In this document: piece after piece, positions 18,309 through 26,432 of the stretch
How positions within the stretch are numbered: the stretch's first letter is position 1
Layout: each line of letters starts with the position of its first letter
Notes under the pieces: generated by a model
Database searches by the model: none
What the model was told of the DNA's origin: nothing
Seen by the model: the letters and a program-made list of their open reading frames with translations, nothing else
Made by a program: the position numbers and the translations under genes
Assembly (NCBI GenBank): GCA_946188395.1
Contig: CAMHUU010000018.1
Coordinates: 1-54,312 of the forward strand
Direction: 5' to 3'
Origin: an uncultured Prevotellaceae bacterium
GTDB lineage: Bacteria > Bacteroidota > Bacteroidia > Bacteroidales > Bacteroidaceae
Length of the DNA stretch: 54,312 nucleotides

Positions 18309-19735
18309 CTACAAACAACATCGCATCTGATGTTGAGAATCTTAGCCACCTTCAGGATGGTGTCGATGTGATGACCGACGGCAGCAGCCATGTGGTGGGT
18401 AGGACCAGCCTCACTCCACTTGTTGACAAACTCACGGCAGCTCAGCGAGAACTTCGTGCGCATGTTGGTATCGCCGAAAGTGAAGATTTCGCCTTCCTCG
18501 TTGACACCCTCGGCAACGACGAACTTGAAGACGCCGTTTCTGTCCTGCGTGATAGCCAGATAGGTGACAGGACCCGTGGGAGGATAGAACTGCGTCAGAT
18601 AGCCGCCACCAGCCTTGCCGTGGAACACAGGCACAATCTTCATGGTTGGCTTCTTGGCCTGAGAGATATCGAAGTCGCCAGAACCAGAGTGGCCGATGAT
18701 ACAGATATCCTTGGGGAAGTCGATAGAGTACATCTCAGCCAGGGTACCTGTGCCTGAGATGGTCTTCAGAATCGACATGGCCATAGCCACCTTCATGTCG
18801 CCCTCGACGGCACAAGCGGTGTGCTGCTTGATGAGCATCGAGAAGGCAGGAATCAGCATGGAGTCGAGCTTGCCGGCAATGCCCTGGGCAAAACCGTCAT
18901 AGTGAGAGGCGATCATACCGAGTTTCTCGTCCTTTACCCACTGTTCGAAGGCAACGACATACTTGGCCATATCCCAAACTTTTTCTACTGTGCCACCACC
19001 CTCGATGTCGAAGGTAGCCAGAATATCCTCGGCCTTAGCACGGATAGCAGCCTCGTCGGTGATGTTATCGGCAATAGCCCACATCTTCTCCCAGTCAAAC
19101 TGCTTGGTATACACGAACATACGGTGATAGAGGTTGGTCTCATCGATATATAGGTCCATCATACCTGGATAAGGACGACCAATCTGTGCGATGTTGGTAT
19201 CACGGAAACGACGACGCACCTGAGCTGCACGACACCAGTCCTCAATCTCAGCCTGAACACCAGGATCGCCACCCTCAACAACACCAGTGATCACAGCCGA
19301 ACGCTTGCCGGCACGATTCAGGTCGGCTACCATTTCGCCAATAGCACCACAGGCATAAAGCTCACCCAACCAGGTGGGGATATCGGTCTTGGCATAGTCT
19401 GGAGCCAGCTTCTTCTGCAGGTTCACGATGACGACGGGAACATCGAGGTCGCGAACGGCAGGCAACATATTATAAGAGGTACAATACGTCAGCATCTGCA
19501 GGATGACGAGGTCGACATCGGCAGCACGGAATTTGTCGCCGGCAGCCATCGACTGCTCCTTGGTGGTTACCATGCCGCCATCGATGATCTCGATGGTATC
19601 GGGCAATGTCTTCTTAAATGCTTCATACTGAGCCTCGAACTCAGGAACGAGTTGAGGGAACTGTGGCAGGTAAGCCTGCAGAGCGATACTGAAGACACCT
19701 ACCCTTGCTTTGGTTTCTACTAATGGTTTTGCCAT
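18305..19735 (-). CDS. AraA/FucI-superfamily sugar isomerase, candidate L-rhamnose isomerase
   Basis: A 476-residue protein. It is not RhaA or RhaI, the usual L-rhamnose isomerases with a TIM barrel, but follows the layout of L-arabinose isomerase. The four metal ligands of E. coli AraA (Glu306, Glu333, His350, His450) fit Glu311 in AVEGDMK, Glu334 in LAEMY, His349 in IIGHSGSGD and His447/His448 in GPTHHMA at nearly identical spacing. No signal peptide is present. It lies 9 bases from rhamnulokinase and upstream of porter and aldolase, exactly where rhamnose isomerase sits in Bacteroides rha operons. I infer that it converts L-rhamnose to L-rhamnulose; another ketose/aldose pair is possible. 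Confidence 0.8.
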   Translation of the reverse strand: MAKPLVETKARVGVFSIALQAYLPQFPQLVPEFEAQYEAFKKTLPDTIEIIDGGMVTTKEQSMAAGDKFRAADVDLVILQMLTYCTSYNMLPAVRDLDVPVVIVNLQKKLAPDYAKTDIPTWLGELYACGAIGEMVADLNRAGKRSAVITGVVEGGDPGVQAEIEDWCRAAQVRRRFRDTNIAQIGRPYPGMMDLYIDETNLYHRMFVYTKQFDWEKMWAIADNITDEAAIRAKAEDILATFDIEGGGTVEKVWDMAKYVVAFEQWVKDEKLGMIASHYDGFAQGIAGKLDSMLIPAFSMLIKQHTACAVEGDMKVAMAMSILKTISGTGTLAEMYSIDFPKDICIIGHSGSGDFDISQAKKPTMKIVPVFHGKAGGGYLTQFYPPTGPVTYLAITQDRNGVFKFVVAEGVNEEGEIFTFGDTNMRTKFSLSCREFVNKWSEAGPTHHMAAAVGHHIDTILKVAKILNIRCDVVCR

Positions 19736-19744
19736 AATAATTCT

Positions 19745-21265
19745 TTATTTTTGATTCGTTATTGTTAGATATTTCTCGTAAGCTGCATCCCATGCAGCCT
19801 TGTTGTCAGACGGATGGTAAGCCACCATTTCAACACTGGCAGCAATGATGGCGCGCATCTCCCAGATATCCTTGACCAGTCCCATAGCCTTTGCCTGCAA
19901 CATGATGTTGCCGATGGCCGTACACTCCTGCGGACCTGCCAGCACCTCAACACCCAAAGCATCGGCCGTAAACTGGTTCAGATACTTGTTCAACGAACCG
20001 CCGCCAATGACATGCAGCACGTTAATGGATAGGGACTGCCCCTGTGCCCCACGGTTCTCCGTGGGGTTCATAAACTCCTTCAACCACCCAAACACCTGCT
20101 TATACCGCAAAGCCAGCGAGTCGAAGATACAACGGCAAATCTCTGCAGGTGTCTCAGGGACTGCCTGGCCCGTCTTACGGCAATACTGCTGGATGGCCTC
20201 AATCATGCTCGACGGATTAGCAAATAATGCATCGTCAGGATTGATGATGGAGCGGAAGGCTTCCACCTGCATCGCCGAGCCTTGCAATTCCGGATGGCTA
20301 AGCTTGCGTACTTCCTCCGGCCATTCTTTACGGCAACGCTCATAGAGCCACATGCCACAAATATTTTTTAGGAATCGTGTGGTACCCTCGATGCCGCCCT
20401 CGTTGGTGAAGTTTAACTCGTATGAGCGGGCATTGATGATGGCCTCCTTGGTCTCGATACCCATCAGGCTCCACGTACCGCTCGAAAGATAGGCAAACTG
20501 CTCGTTCTTGGCAGGAACGGCTGCCACAGCGGCGCCCGTATCATGGCCAGCAACAGCAATCACAGGTACTGGGCCCAGGCCGGTCATCTGCTGTACTTCC
20601 TCCGTCAGCACACCAATCTGCGTACCTGGCTGTACCATACGTCCGAAATGCTGACGCGTCAGGCCGACACTCTCTATCAGCTTCTCTGAAAGGTCGCCTG
20701 TACGTGGGTCGAGCATTTGCGACGTCGATGCAATGGTGTATTCGCAGACGGCCTCTCCCGTCAGCATCCAACTCAAGGCATCGGGCACAAAGAGCACTTT
20801 CTTACAATGTTTCATGGCTGTATTGCCTGCCTTTTGCATGGCATACAGCTGGAACAAAGAATTGAAGTTCATAAACTGGATTCCCGTGATGTCGTAGACC
20901 TCCTGACGCGATATGACATGCTTCAGATAATCGTCGATGGCTTCGAAGGTGTGCGGATCACGATAGGCCATGGGATTGCGCAGAATAGCGCCATCATCAC
21001 CAATAAACACGAAATCTACGCCCCACGTGTCAATACCGATAGAGGTAATGGTCAGTCCTCGGCGGGCTACCTCCTTCAGTCCGCGAATCATCTCGAAATA
21101 CAGGGCATAGATGTCCCAATAGAAATGTCCTCCCGTTTCTATCAGATTGTTGGGGAAACGGGTAATTTCTTCCTGTTCCAGTCGTCCGTCGGCTATACTG
21201 CCAATAATAGTACGTCCACTGGTAGCACCCAGGTCGACAGCAAAGAAATACGCTTTGTTTTCCAT
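19745..21265 (-). CDS. rhaB: L-rhamnulokinase (FGGY family)
   Basis: A 506-residue kinase that phosphorylates L-rhamnulose at O1 using ATP. Family marks are the N-terminal phosphate loop DLGATSGR (11-18), WGVDF (81-85) in the sugar site, AGHDTGAAVAAVPA with the likely catalytic Asp242, and GGGSLNKYLNQ in the second nucleotide-binding domain. Close relatives handle fuculose; the rhamnose assignment rests on rhaD and the RG-I context. First gene of the operon, with a divergent promoter region shared with the PL26-like gene. Confidence 0.92.
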   Translation of the reverse strand: MENKAYFFAVDLGATSGRTIIGSIADGRLEQEEITRFPNNLIETGGHFYWDIYALYFEMIRGLKEVARRGLTITSIGIDTWGVDFVFIGDDGAILRNPMAYRDPHTFEAIDDYLKHVISRQEVYDITGIQFMNFNSLFQLYAMQKAGNTAMKHCKKVLFVPDALSWMLTGEAVCEYTIASTSQMLDPRTGDLSEKLIESVGLTRQHFGRMVQPGTQIGVLTEEVQQMTGLGPVPVIAVAGHDTGAAVAAVPAKNEQFAYLSSGTWSLMGIETKEAIINARSYELNFTNEGGIEGTTRFLKNICGMWLYERCRKEWPEEVRKLSHPELQGSAMQVEAFRSIINPDDALFANPSSMIEAIQQYCRKTGQAVPETPAEICRCIFDSLALRYKQVFGWLKEFMNPTENRGAQGQSLSINVLHVIGGGSLNKYLNQFTADALGVEVLAGPQECTAIGNIMLQAKAMGLVKDIWEMRAIIAASVEMVAYHPSDNKAAWDAAYEKYLTITNQK

Positions 21266-21300
21266 TTGTTTTAATTGTAGTTTGTTCTATATAGAGGTTA

Positions 21301-21308
21301 CAAAGGTA
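21301..21308 (-). promoter_or_regulatory. Promoter -7 box for the rhamnose operon
   Basis: TACCTTTG on the minus strand, 35 bases before the rhaB ATG. A TTTG at 21331-21334 about 22 bases upstream is a candidate -33 element. Confidence 0.75.
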
Positions 21309-21381
21309 CAAAAATTGTTGGATAATCACACAAATTCTTATCATAATTTATGCAAAATGCACGAATTTCGCTTTTTTTTCT

Positions 21382-21389
21382 TACTTTTG
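21382..21389 (+). promoter_or_regulatory. Promoter -7 box for the PL26-like gene
   Basis: TACTTTTG after a long T-run, 30 bases before the ATG at 21420. It is divergent from the rhaB promoter, with about 73 bases between the two boxes, so a shared regulator is possible. Confidence 0.7.
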
Positions 21390-21419
21390 CAGTGACAAAT
21401 CAAAAAAAACTCGACTACT

Positions 21420-24400
21420 ATGACTGTAAGACTTATACTGCAACTCCTGTTCTTATTCTTTTCATGGCCTCTCATGGCCCAGTCCGGTCTGAATCAGAAA
21501 GATTTCAAGAAATACTGGAAGGTGGAATCAGAGTCGCCCGACTATCGGATTTCGTTTCGAGGCGACACCTGTGAACTGCTTTCTCCCAAGGGGTTAACGC
21601 TCTGGCGCAGGCAGCAATTGTCGACCAATATGGTGGTAGAATACGATGCACAAGTCGTGGACGAAGGGCAGGCAGGCGACCGTCTGAGCGACCTGAACTG
21701 TTTCTGGCTGGCTGGCGACCCTCAACAACGCGACATCTGGAGCCGTGAACAATGGCGTAGCGGCATCTTTGTGCGATGCTACACCCTGCAAATGTACTAC
21801 TTGGGGTATGGCGGTAACCACAATTCCACAACCCGCTTCCGCCGTTATACTGGCGACGAACGCGGCGTTGACAGCACGGCTTTCCGTCCGGCTATTTTAA
21901 AGGAATACACTGATGCGGCACACCTGTTGCAACCTAATCACTGGTACCACGTCAAAATAGAGAGTCTGGATGGTAGGACGCGTTTCTATATGGACGGAGA
22001 GCTGATTGTTGACTATCTGGACCCCACCCCACTACAAAATGGTTGGTTTGGTTTCCGCACAACGCTGTCGCGCACCCGTATCACCAATTTCCAGACCCGT
22101 CGACTGAATGACGATGTCCTCACAACCGGCATACCGTTACATTGGCTCCATCAGCCCCAAACGGCACAGCCTGTCACTTTCGGCATTCCTTTCCGACAAG
22201 GTGAGCTGAAGGATGCAAGTCTCTTGGCTTTGGCCGACGGCACACCCTCCGACGCATGGGTAACAGCCTCATGGCCAGACGGTTCCGTCAAGTGGGCCGC
22301 CCTGTCGGCTGTGGCAGGAAAACAATCGTTGAAGGTTGTCAAAGCATCAAAAAAGGCCAAACTCACTCAACCTATCACCATCCAAGACGAAGGACTTCGC
22401 CTGATGGTGAATACAGGCAGGCTACGCGTCTGGTTACCCAAAAGCGGACAACACCTGATCGACAGCATGGTGCTCGACGAAAAGCGTGTTGGCGGCAGTG
22501 CCTTATTGACTGCCACGACAACGCGAGGGCAATACCTGTCGCATATTAATAAGGTATACGTAGAACGGCAGAGTCTGGTGGATGCCATAGTCAGAATCGA
22601 CGGCACCCACAGCGACGGCCAGCGCCACTGGCTGCCTTTTACGGTACGCCTTCATTTCTGGCAGGGCAGCGAACAAATCAAGCTGACTCACACCTTCACA
22701 TACGATGGTGAACAGACCAAGGACTTTATTGCTTCTCTGGGTATTCGTTTCGGCGTTCCTATGCATACCGAGGCCTATAACCGGCATGTGGCTTTTGCCC
22801 TTTCACCAGATAGCGTATGGGCAGAACCGGTTCAGCCTTTGGACGGACGGCGCGAGTTACGTCTGCGCCAATCGCCACCAGAAGAAGGACGAGGCATTCC
22901 CCAACAACAGAACATCCAACTGGACCAGATGCGTGGGCAGCGTATTCCGCCTCGCGAGACTTTTGACAAGCTGGGCCAGTCGCTCATCGACCATTGGGCA
23001 CAGTGGGACGGATTCCGACTCTCACAGCTGACAGACAATGCATTCTCCATCCGCAAGCGAGCCACCAGCGAGTCGCCTTGGATAGGCACGCTGACGAGCT
23101 GTCGCGCCCCGGGCTATGCCTTTGTGGGCGACACGGAAGGAGGACTGGCCGTCAGACTGAAGGACTTCTGGCAGTCCTACCCTTCCAGCATCGAGGTCAG
23201 CGACGCCCGCAGCGAGGAAACACACCTGACGCTTTACCTGTGGAGCCCTGAGGCCGAGCCCATGAATCTCTGCCACTACGACACCATTGCCCATGGTCTC
23301 TTGGAAAGCTATGAAGACGTGCAGGAAGGTATGAGCACACCTTACGGCATTGCCCGCACCAGCGAGCTGTGGCTGTTGCCGCAAGATGGTTATCATGGAC
23401 AGCAAGAAGCAGCGAAGCAGATTGCCCTCTTAGACGACGAGAACCGCCTGTTGCCCACGCCCGAATATCTGCACAGCCGTAGGGCTTTCGGCATCTGGTC
23501 GTTGCCTACAAAACATCAGGAGGTGGAATACCGCCTCGATGAATATATCCGCATCTATCAACAAGAGACGGAACGTCACAAATGGTATGGTTTTTGGAAC
23601 TACGGCGACTTCATGCATGCCTACGACCCTGAGCGTGGCGAATGGCGCTACGATGTGGGCGGCTATGCCTGGGACAACACCGAACTGGCTTCCCCCACTT
23701 GGTTGTGGATGATGTTCCTGCGTAGTGGTCGTCCTGACATCTGGCGCATGGCCGAAGCCATGACGCGTCACAACAGCGAAGTGGACACCTATCATATCGG
23801 TCCGTTTGCTCCATTGGGCAGCCGTCATAATGTCAGCCACTGGGGCTGTGGTGCCAAGGAGGCCCGCATTTCGCAATCGGGTTTCCTGCGCTATTATTAT
23901 TATCTCACTGCCGACGAACGGATAGGCGACCTGATGCACGCCCAGACCGATGCCGATACGCTATTGTATCATTTGGATCCCATGCGATTGGCAGAGCCCA
24001 AGGAGCAATATCCCTGCTCAGCACCTGCCCGCCTGCGCGTAGGCCCTGACTGGGTGGCCTATGCCGGCAACTGGATGACGGAATGGGAACGTACGGGAAA
24101 CACATACTATCGTGACAAGATTCAGGCAGGAATGAGTTCCATTGCAGCCTTGGAGGATGGCATCTTCACAGGTAATCTGGCCAAGGGCTACGATCCTGCC
24201 ACAGGCCGTCTCAGCTACGACGGTCCCAAGGAACTGCGCAGCACCAGCCACCTACTGAGTATCATGGGTGGTTTCGAGGTGATGAACGAACTGTTACCGA
24301 TGGTCAACAACGCCGCATTCAACAAGTGTTGGCTCGACCATGCCCGCCGCTATCGCGACATGGCCTGGCAAACGCGTAAGAACCGTTTCCCTGTCCGCCG

Positions 24401-24554
24401 ACTGGACGCCTATGCTGCCTGGCTCGATCGTGACACACAGCGAAAGGCCTTCGTTTGGAACTCGCTATTGGCTCCTCGCAAAGGCCTTTCTACCAACGAT
24501 GCGGCCATGTGGTCGCTCGATGCCATCTACATGCTGGAAGTCATTCCCCAGTAA
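21420..24554 (+). CDS. Secreted exo-rhamnogalacturonan lyase-like protein (DUF6250 + PcRGLX/PL26-like)
   Basis: A 1044-residue protein with a signal peptide ending near WPLMAQ (residue 21). Residues about 25-235 form a concanavalin-like module of the DUF6250 type (NHWYHVKIESLDGRTRFYMDGELI). The rest resembles the three-domain PcRGLX/YetA-like group: a beta-rich front, then an alpha/alpha toroid with HKWYGFWNYGDFMHAYDP, YDVGGYAWDNTE and SHWGCGAKEAR. Penicillium PcRGLX (PL26) releases unsaturated galacturonosyl-rhamnose from RG-I chain ends. The same role is inferred here because the gene lies between the rhamnose operon and RG-I enzymes. It converges on the CE12 gene with 19 bases between. Confidence 0.75.
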   Translation: MTVRLILQLLFLFFSWPLMAQSGLNQKDFKKYWKVESESPDYRISFRGDTCELLSPKGLTLWRRQQLSTNMVVEYDAQVVDEGQAGDRLSDLNCFWLAGDPQQRDIWSREQWRSGIFVRCYTLQMYYLGYGGNHNSTTRFRRYTGDERGVDSTAFRPAILKEYTDAAHLLQPNHWYHVKIESLDGRTRFYMDGELIVDYLDPTPLQNGWFGFRTTLSRTRITNFQTRRLNDDVLTTGIPLHWLHQPQTAQPVTFGIPFRQGELKDASLLALADGTPSDAWVTASWPDGSVKWAALSAVAGKQSLKVVKASKKAKLTQPITIQDEGLRLMVNTGRLRVWLPKSGQHLIDSMVLDEKRVGGSALLTATTTRGQYLSHINKVYVERQSLVDAIVRIDGTHSDGQRHWLPFTVRLHFWQGSEQIKLTHTFTYDGEQTKDFIASLGIRFGVPMHTEAYNRHVAFALSPDSVWAEPVQPLDGRRELRLRQSPPEEGRGIPQQQNIQLDQMRGQRIPPRETFDKLGQSLIDHWAQWDGFRLSQLTDNAFSIRKRATSESPWIGTLTSCRAPGYAFVGDTEGGLAVRLKDFWQSYPSSIEVSDARSEETHLTLYLWSPEAEPMNLCHYDTIAHGLLESYEDVQEGMSTPYGIARTSELWLLPQDGYHGQQEAAKQIALLDDENRLLPTPEYLHSRRAFGIWSLPTKHQEVEYRLDEYIRIYQQETERHKWYGFWNYGDFMHAYDPERGEWRYDVGGYAWDNTELASPTWLWMMFLRSGRPDIWRMAEAMTRHNSEVDTYHIGPFAPLGSRHNVSHWGCGAKEARISQSGFLRYYYYLTADERIGDLMHAQTDADTLLYHLDPMRLAEPKEQYPCSAPARLRVGPDWVAYAGNWMTEWERTGNTYYRDKIQAGMSSIAALEDGIFTGNLAKGYDPATGRLSYDGPKELRSTSHLLSIMGGFEVMNELLPMVNNAAFNKCWLDHARRYRDMAWQTRKNRFPVRRLDAYAAWLDRDTQRKAFVWNSLLAPRKGLSTNDAAMWSLDAIYMLEVIPQ

Positions 24555-24573
24555 CTTCTCTAACTTCTAAAAA

Positions 24574-26265
24574 TTACTTCTTCAGATAGGCGGCCAAGGG
24601 ACTCTTGTTGTCGCGCAGTCCTTTGGCAATGCTTTGTGCATTCGTCTTGGCACCTAACAACGACGTGTGCGTATGGTCATGATTGAAATATTTCATGGCC
24701 TTCTCTTTCTTTCCACACTTCTTGTCCAGGAAGTCAGCCGTAATGTTATGCAGGTCTACGAACTCAACGCCCGTCTCCTCGGCCACCTCACGATACCATT
24801 TTCCATAGGTGTCGTTGCGGCGTTCTATCTTGCCGTCAGTCCATTCGTTGCGTGGCGTCAGCGATACCAAGATAGGCGTAGCGCCCTTCTCGCGGACGTC
24901 CTGAATGAATTTCTTCAGATACCAGCCGAACGAGTAAACTACCTCGTAACTGCCCACCTGTGTGTTCGACTTCAGCTTCTGGTCGATGACATTCTGCTTC
25001 GTCACATCCTCCTGGGCAGCCTGCATCCGGTAGACGTGACAGGTATCCTTGCCCGATGCAATGGCAGCACGGTATTTCGGCTTGTCGATGGCACCGATGT
25101 CGTTATGTCCGAACTGAATCAGCACGAAGTCACCAGGCTTCAGCGAGTTATACACTCGTTCCCAGCGGCCCTCATTCAGATACGAGCGGCAACTGCGACC
25201 AGCCATCGCTGCATTCACAATGTCTATCTTTGACTCGTCGAACACGGTGTTGGCTACTGCTCCCCAGCCCCACATACCATCTTTATCTTTGTCGGCATTT
25301 TTAACCGTACTGTCACCTGTAATAAAAACAACCGGTTTCCCTTCCGTTCGTGTCAGGTCATAGACGGGCAACTGCACATTACGCATCATGGCCTTCAGCG
25401 GGTTTAGTGCCGGATTATGGCTTGCCATCAGTCCTTCAGCAGCAGAACGGGCATTCATCATTGCTCCAAAACGGCTGGTATGAATCTTGTCGAGGAAGAA
25501 ATGATAATCGGTCTTCCACTTTCCATAACTATCCAACTTCTGTCCGGATATTTCATTCAAATCAACAAACGGCACACCCTCCTCGGCAGCCACCTGCATC
25601 TGCCACTGTGTATGCTGTTTACGAACTATCTTATCCTGCTCGTCGTAAGCATTACGCGGCGTGAGCGACATCAGGATGGGGTTGCCGCCTTGGGCACGAA
25701 CGTCGCTGATGTATTTTCGCATATAACCGCCATAGGTATAGACGGTTTCCTTTTCACCAGTTTCTTTGATAGTCACATTCAGCGTGTCATAGCCCACGCC
25801 GGGAATGCTGGCACGGGCACGGCCTTCATCATACGGCCCGTTATCGTTATGACCTATCGAGATAATTACCCAGTCGCCAGGACGGATGGCCTGACGGATG
25901 GGTTCCCATAGCTTGTTGTAGAACGTACGACTGCTCATGCCACCCAACGCCTGATTCTCGACGGTAATCTTTGTCGGGTCGAAGTACTCATGGGCATAGT
26001 AGCCCCAACCCCACTGGCCGTTGTTGCCATTGCCTAGCGTTCCAGTGCGCATCGTGGAATTGCCAATCAGGAAGAGCACGGGATTGTTCCCCTTTCGGCT
26101 CGAACCAGGTACCGGACGGGCCGTCATGGCCTTGGCGATACTGTCAGGGGTATTGTCCACCACACCATTGACGTCTTTTACACCCTTACGGTCGGTCACC
26201 TGAGCCATCGTTGATAGCGACAACATAGCCATTACGACAGCCATCGTTACTCTCATCTTTTTCAT
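24574..26265 (-). CDS. Rhamnogalacturonan acetylesterase with two CE12 (SGNH) domains
   Basis: A 563-residue secreted protein (signal ending near LSTMAQ, residue 22) made of two related SGNH hydrolase domains. Domain 1 has GNS with Ser70, GHND at 138-141 and DKIH at 259-262. Domain 2 has GDS with Ser319, GHND at 386-389 and DHTH at 530-533. Both sets of catalytic blocks are present, so both domains may be active. The Asp before the nucleophile Ser is Asn in domain 1. CE12 enzymes remove acetyl groups from galacturonate in RG-I, opening the chain to the lyases. Confidence 0.88.
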   Translation of the reverse strand: MKKMRVTMAVVMAMLSLSTMAQVTDRKGVKDVNGVVDNTPDSIAKAMTARPVPGSSRKGNNPVLFLIGNSTMRTGTLGNGNNGQWGWGYYAHEYFDPTKITVENQALGGMSSRTFYNKLWEPIRQAIRPGDWVIISIGHNDNGPYDEGRARASIPGVGYDTLNVTIKETGEKETVYTYGGYMRKYISDVRAQGGNPILMSLTPRNAYDEQDKIVRKQHTQWQMQVAAEEGVPFVDLNEISGQKLDSYGKWKTDYHFFLDKIHTSRFGAMMNARSAAEGLMASHNPALNPLKAMMRNVQLPVYDLTRTEGKPVVFITGDSTVKNADKDKDGMWGWGAVANTVFDESKIDIVNAAMAGRSCRSYLNEGRWERVYNSLKPGDFVLIQFGHNDIGAIDKPKYRAAIASGKDTCHVYRMQAAQEDVTKQNVIDQKLKSNTQVGSYEVVYSFGWYLKKFIQDVREKGATPILVSLTPRNEWTDGKIERRNDTYGKWYREVAEETGVEFVDLHNITADFLDKKCGKKEKAMKYFNHDHTHTSLLGAKTNAQSIAKGLRDNKSPLAAYLKK

Positions 26266-26296
26266 GTTTTTGATTTATTTTAGTGAATTTCTACTG

Positions 26297-26304
26297 CAAA
26301 AGTA
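26297..26304 (-). promoter_or_regulatory. Promoter -7 box for the CE12 gene
   Basis: TACTTTTG on the minus strand with a long run of T upstream, 31 bases before the ATG at 26265. Confidence 0.68.
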
Positions 26305-26378
26305 CACGTTTTTTTTGAATTCCCGCGCGTTTTTATTAAAAAAAAGGCAAAAAGTTTTTCCATTTTATAAAAAATGTT

Positions 26379-26386
26379 TATATTTG
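26379..26386 (+). promoter_or_regulatory. Promoter -7 box for the SusC/SusD operon
   Basis: TATATTTG, 46 bases before the ATG at 26433. A T-rich stretch near 26355-26359 is a possible -33 element. Divergent to the CE12 promoter. Confidence 0.65.
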
Positions 26387-26432
26387 CACTCGCTAAAGCA
26401 AAAAGAAAAGTAGATCTACTAATATTAACTGT

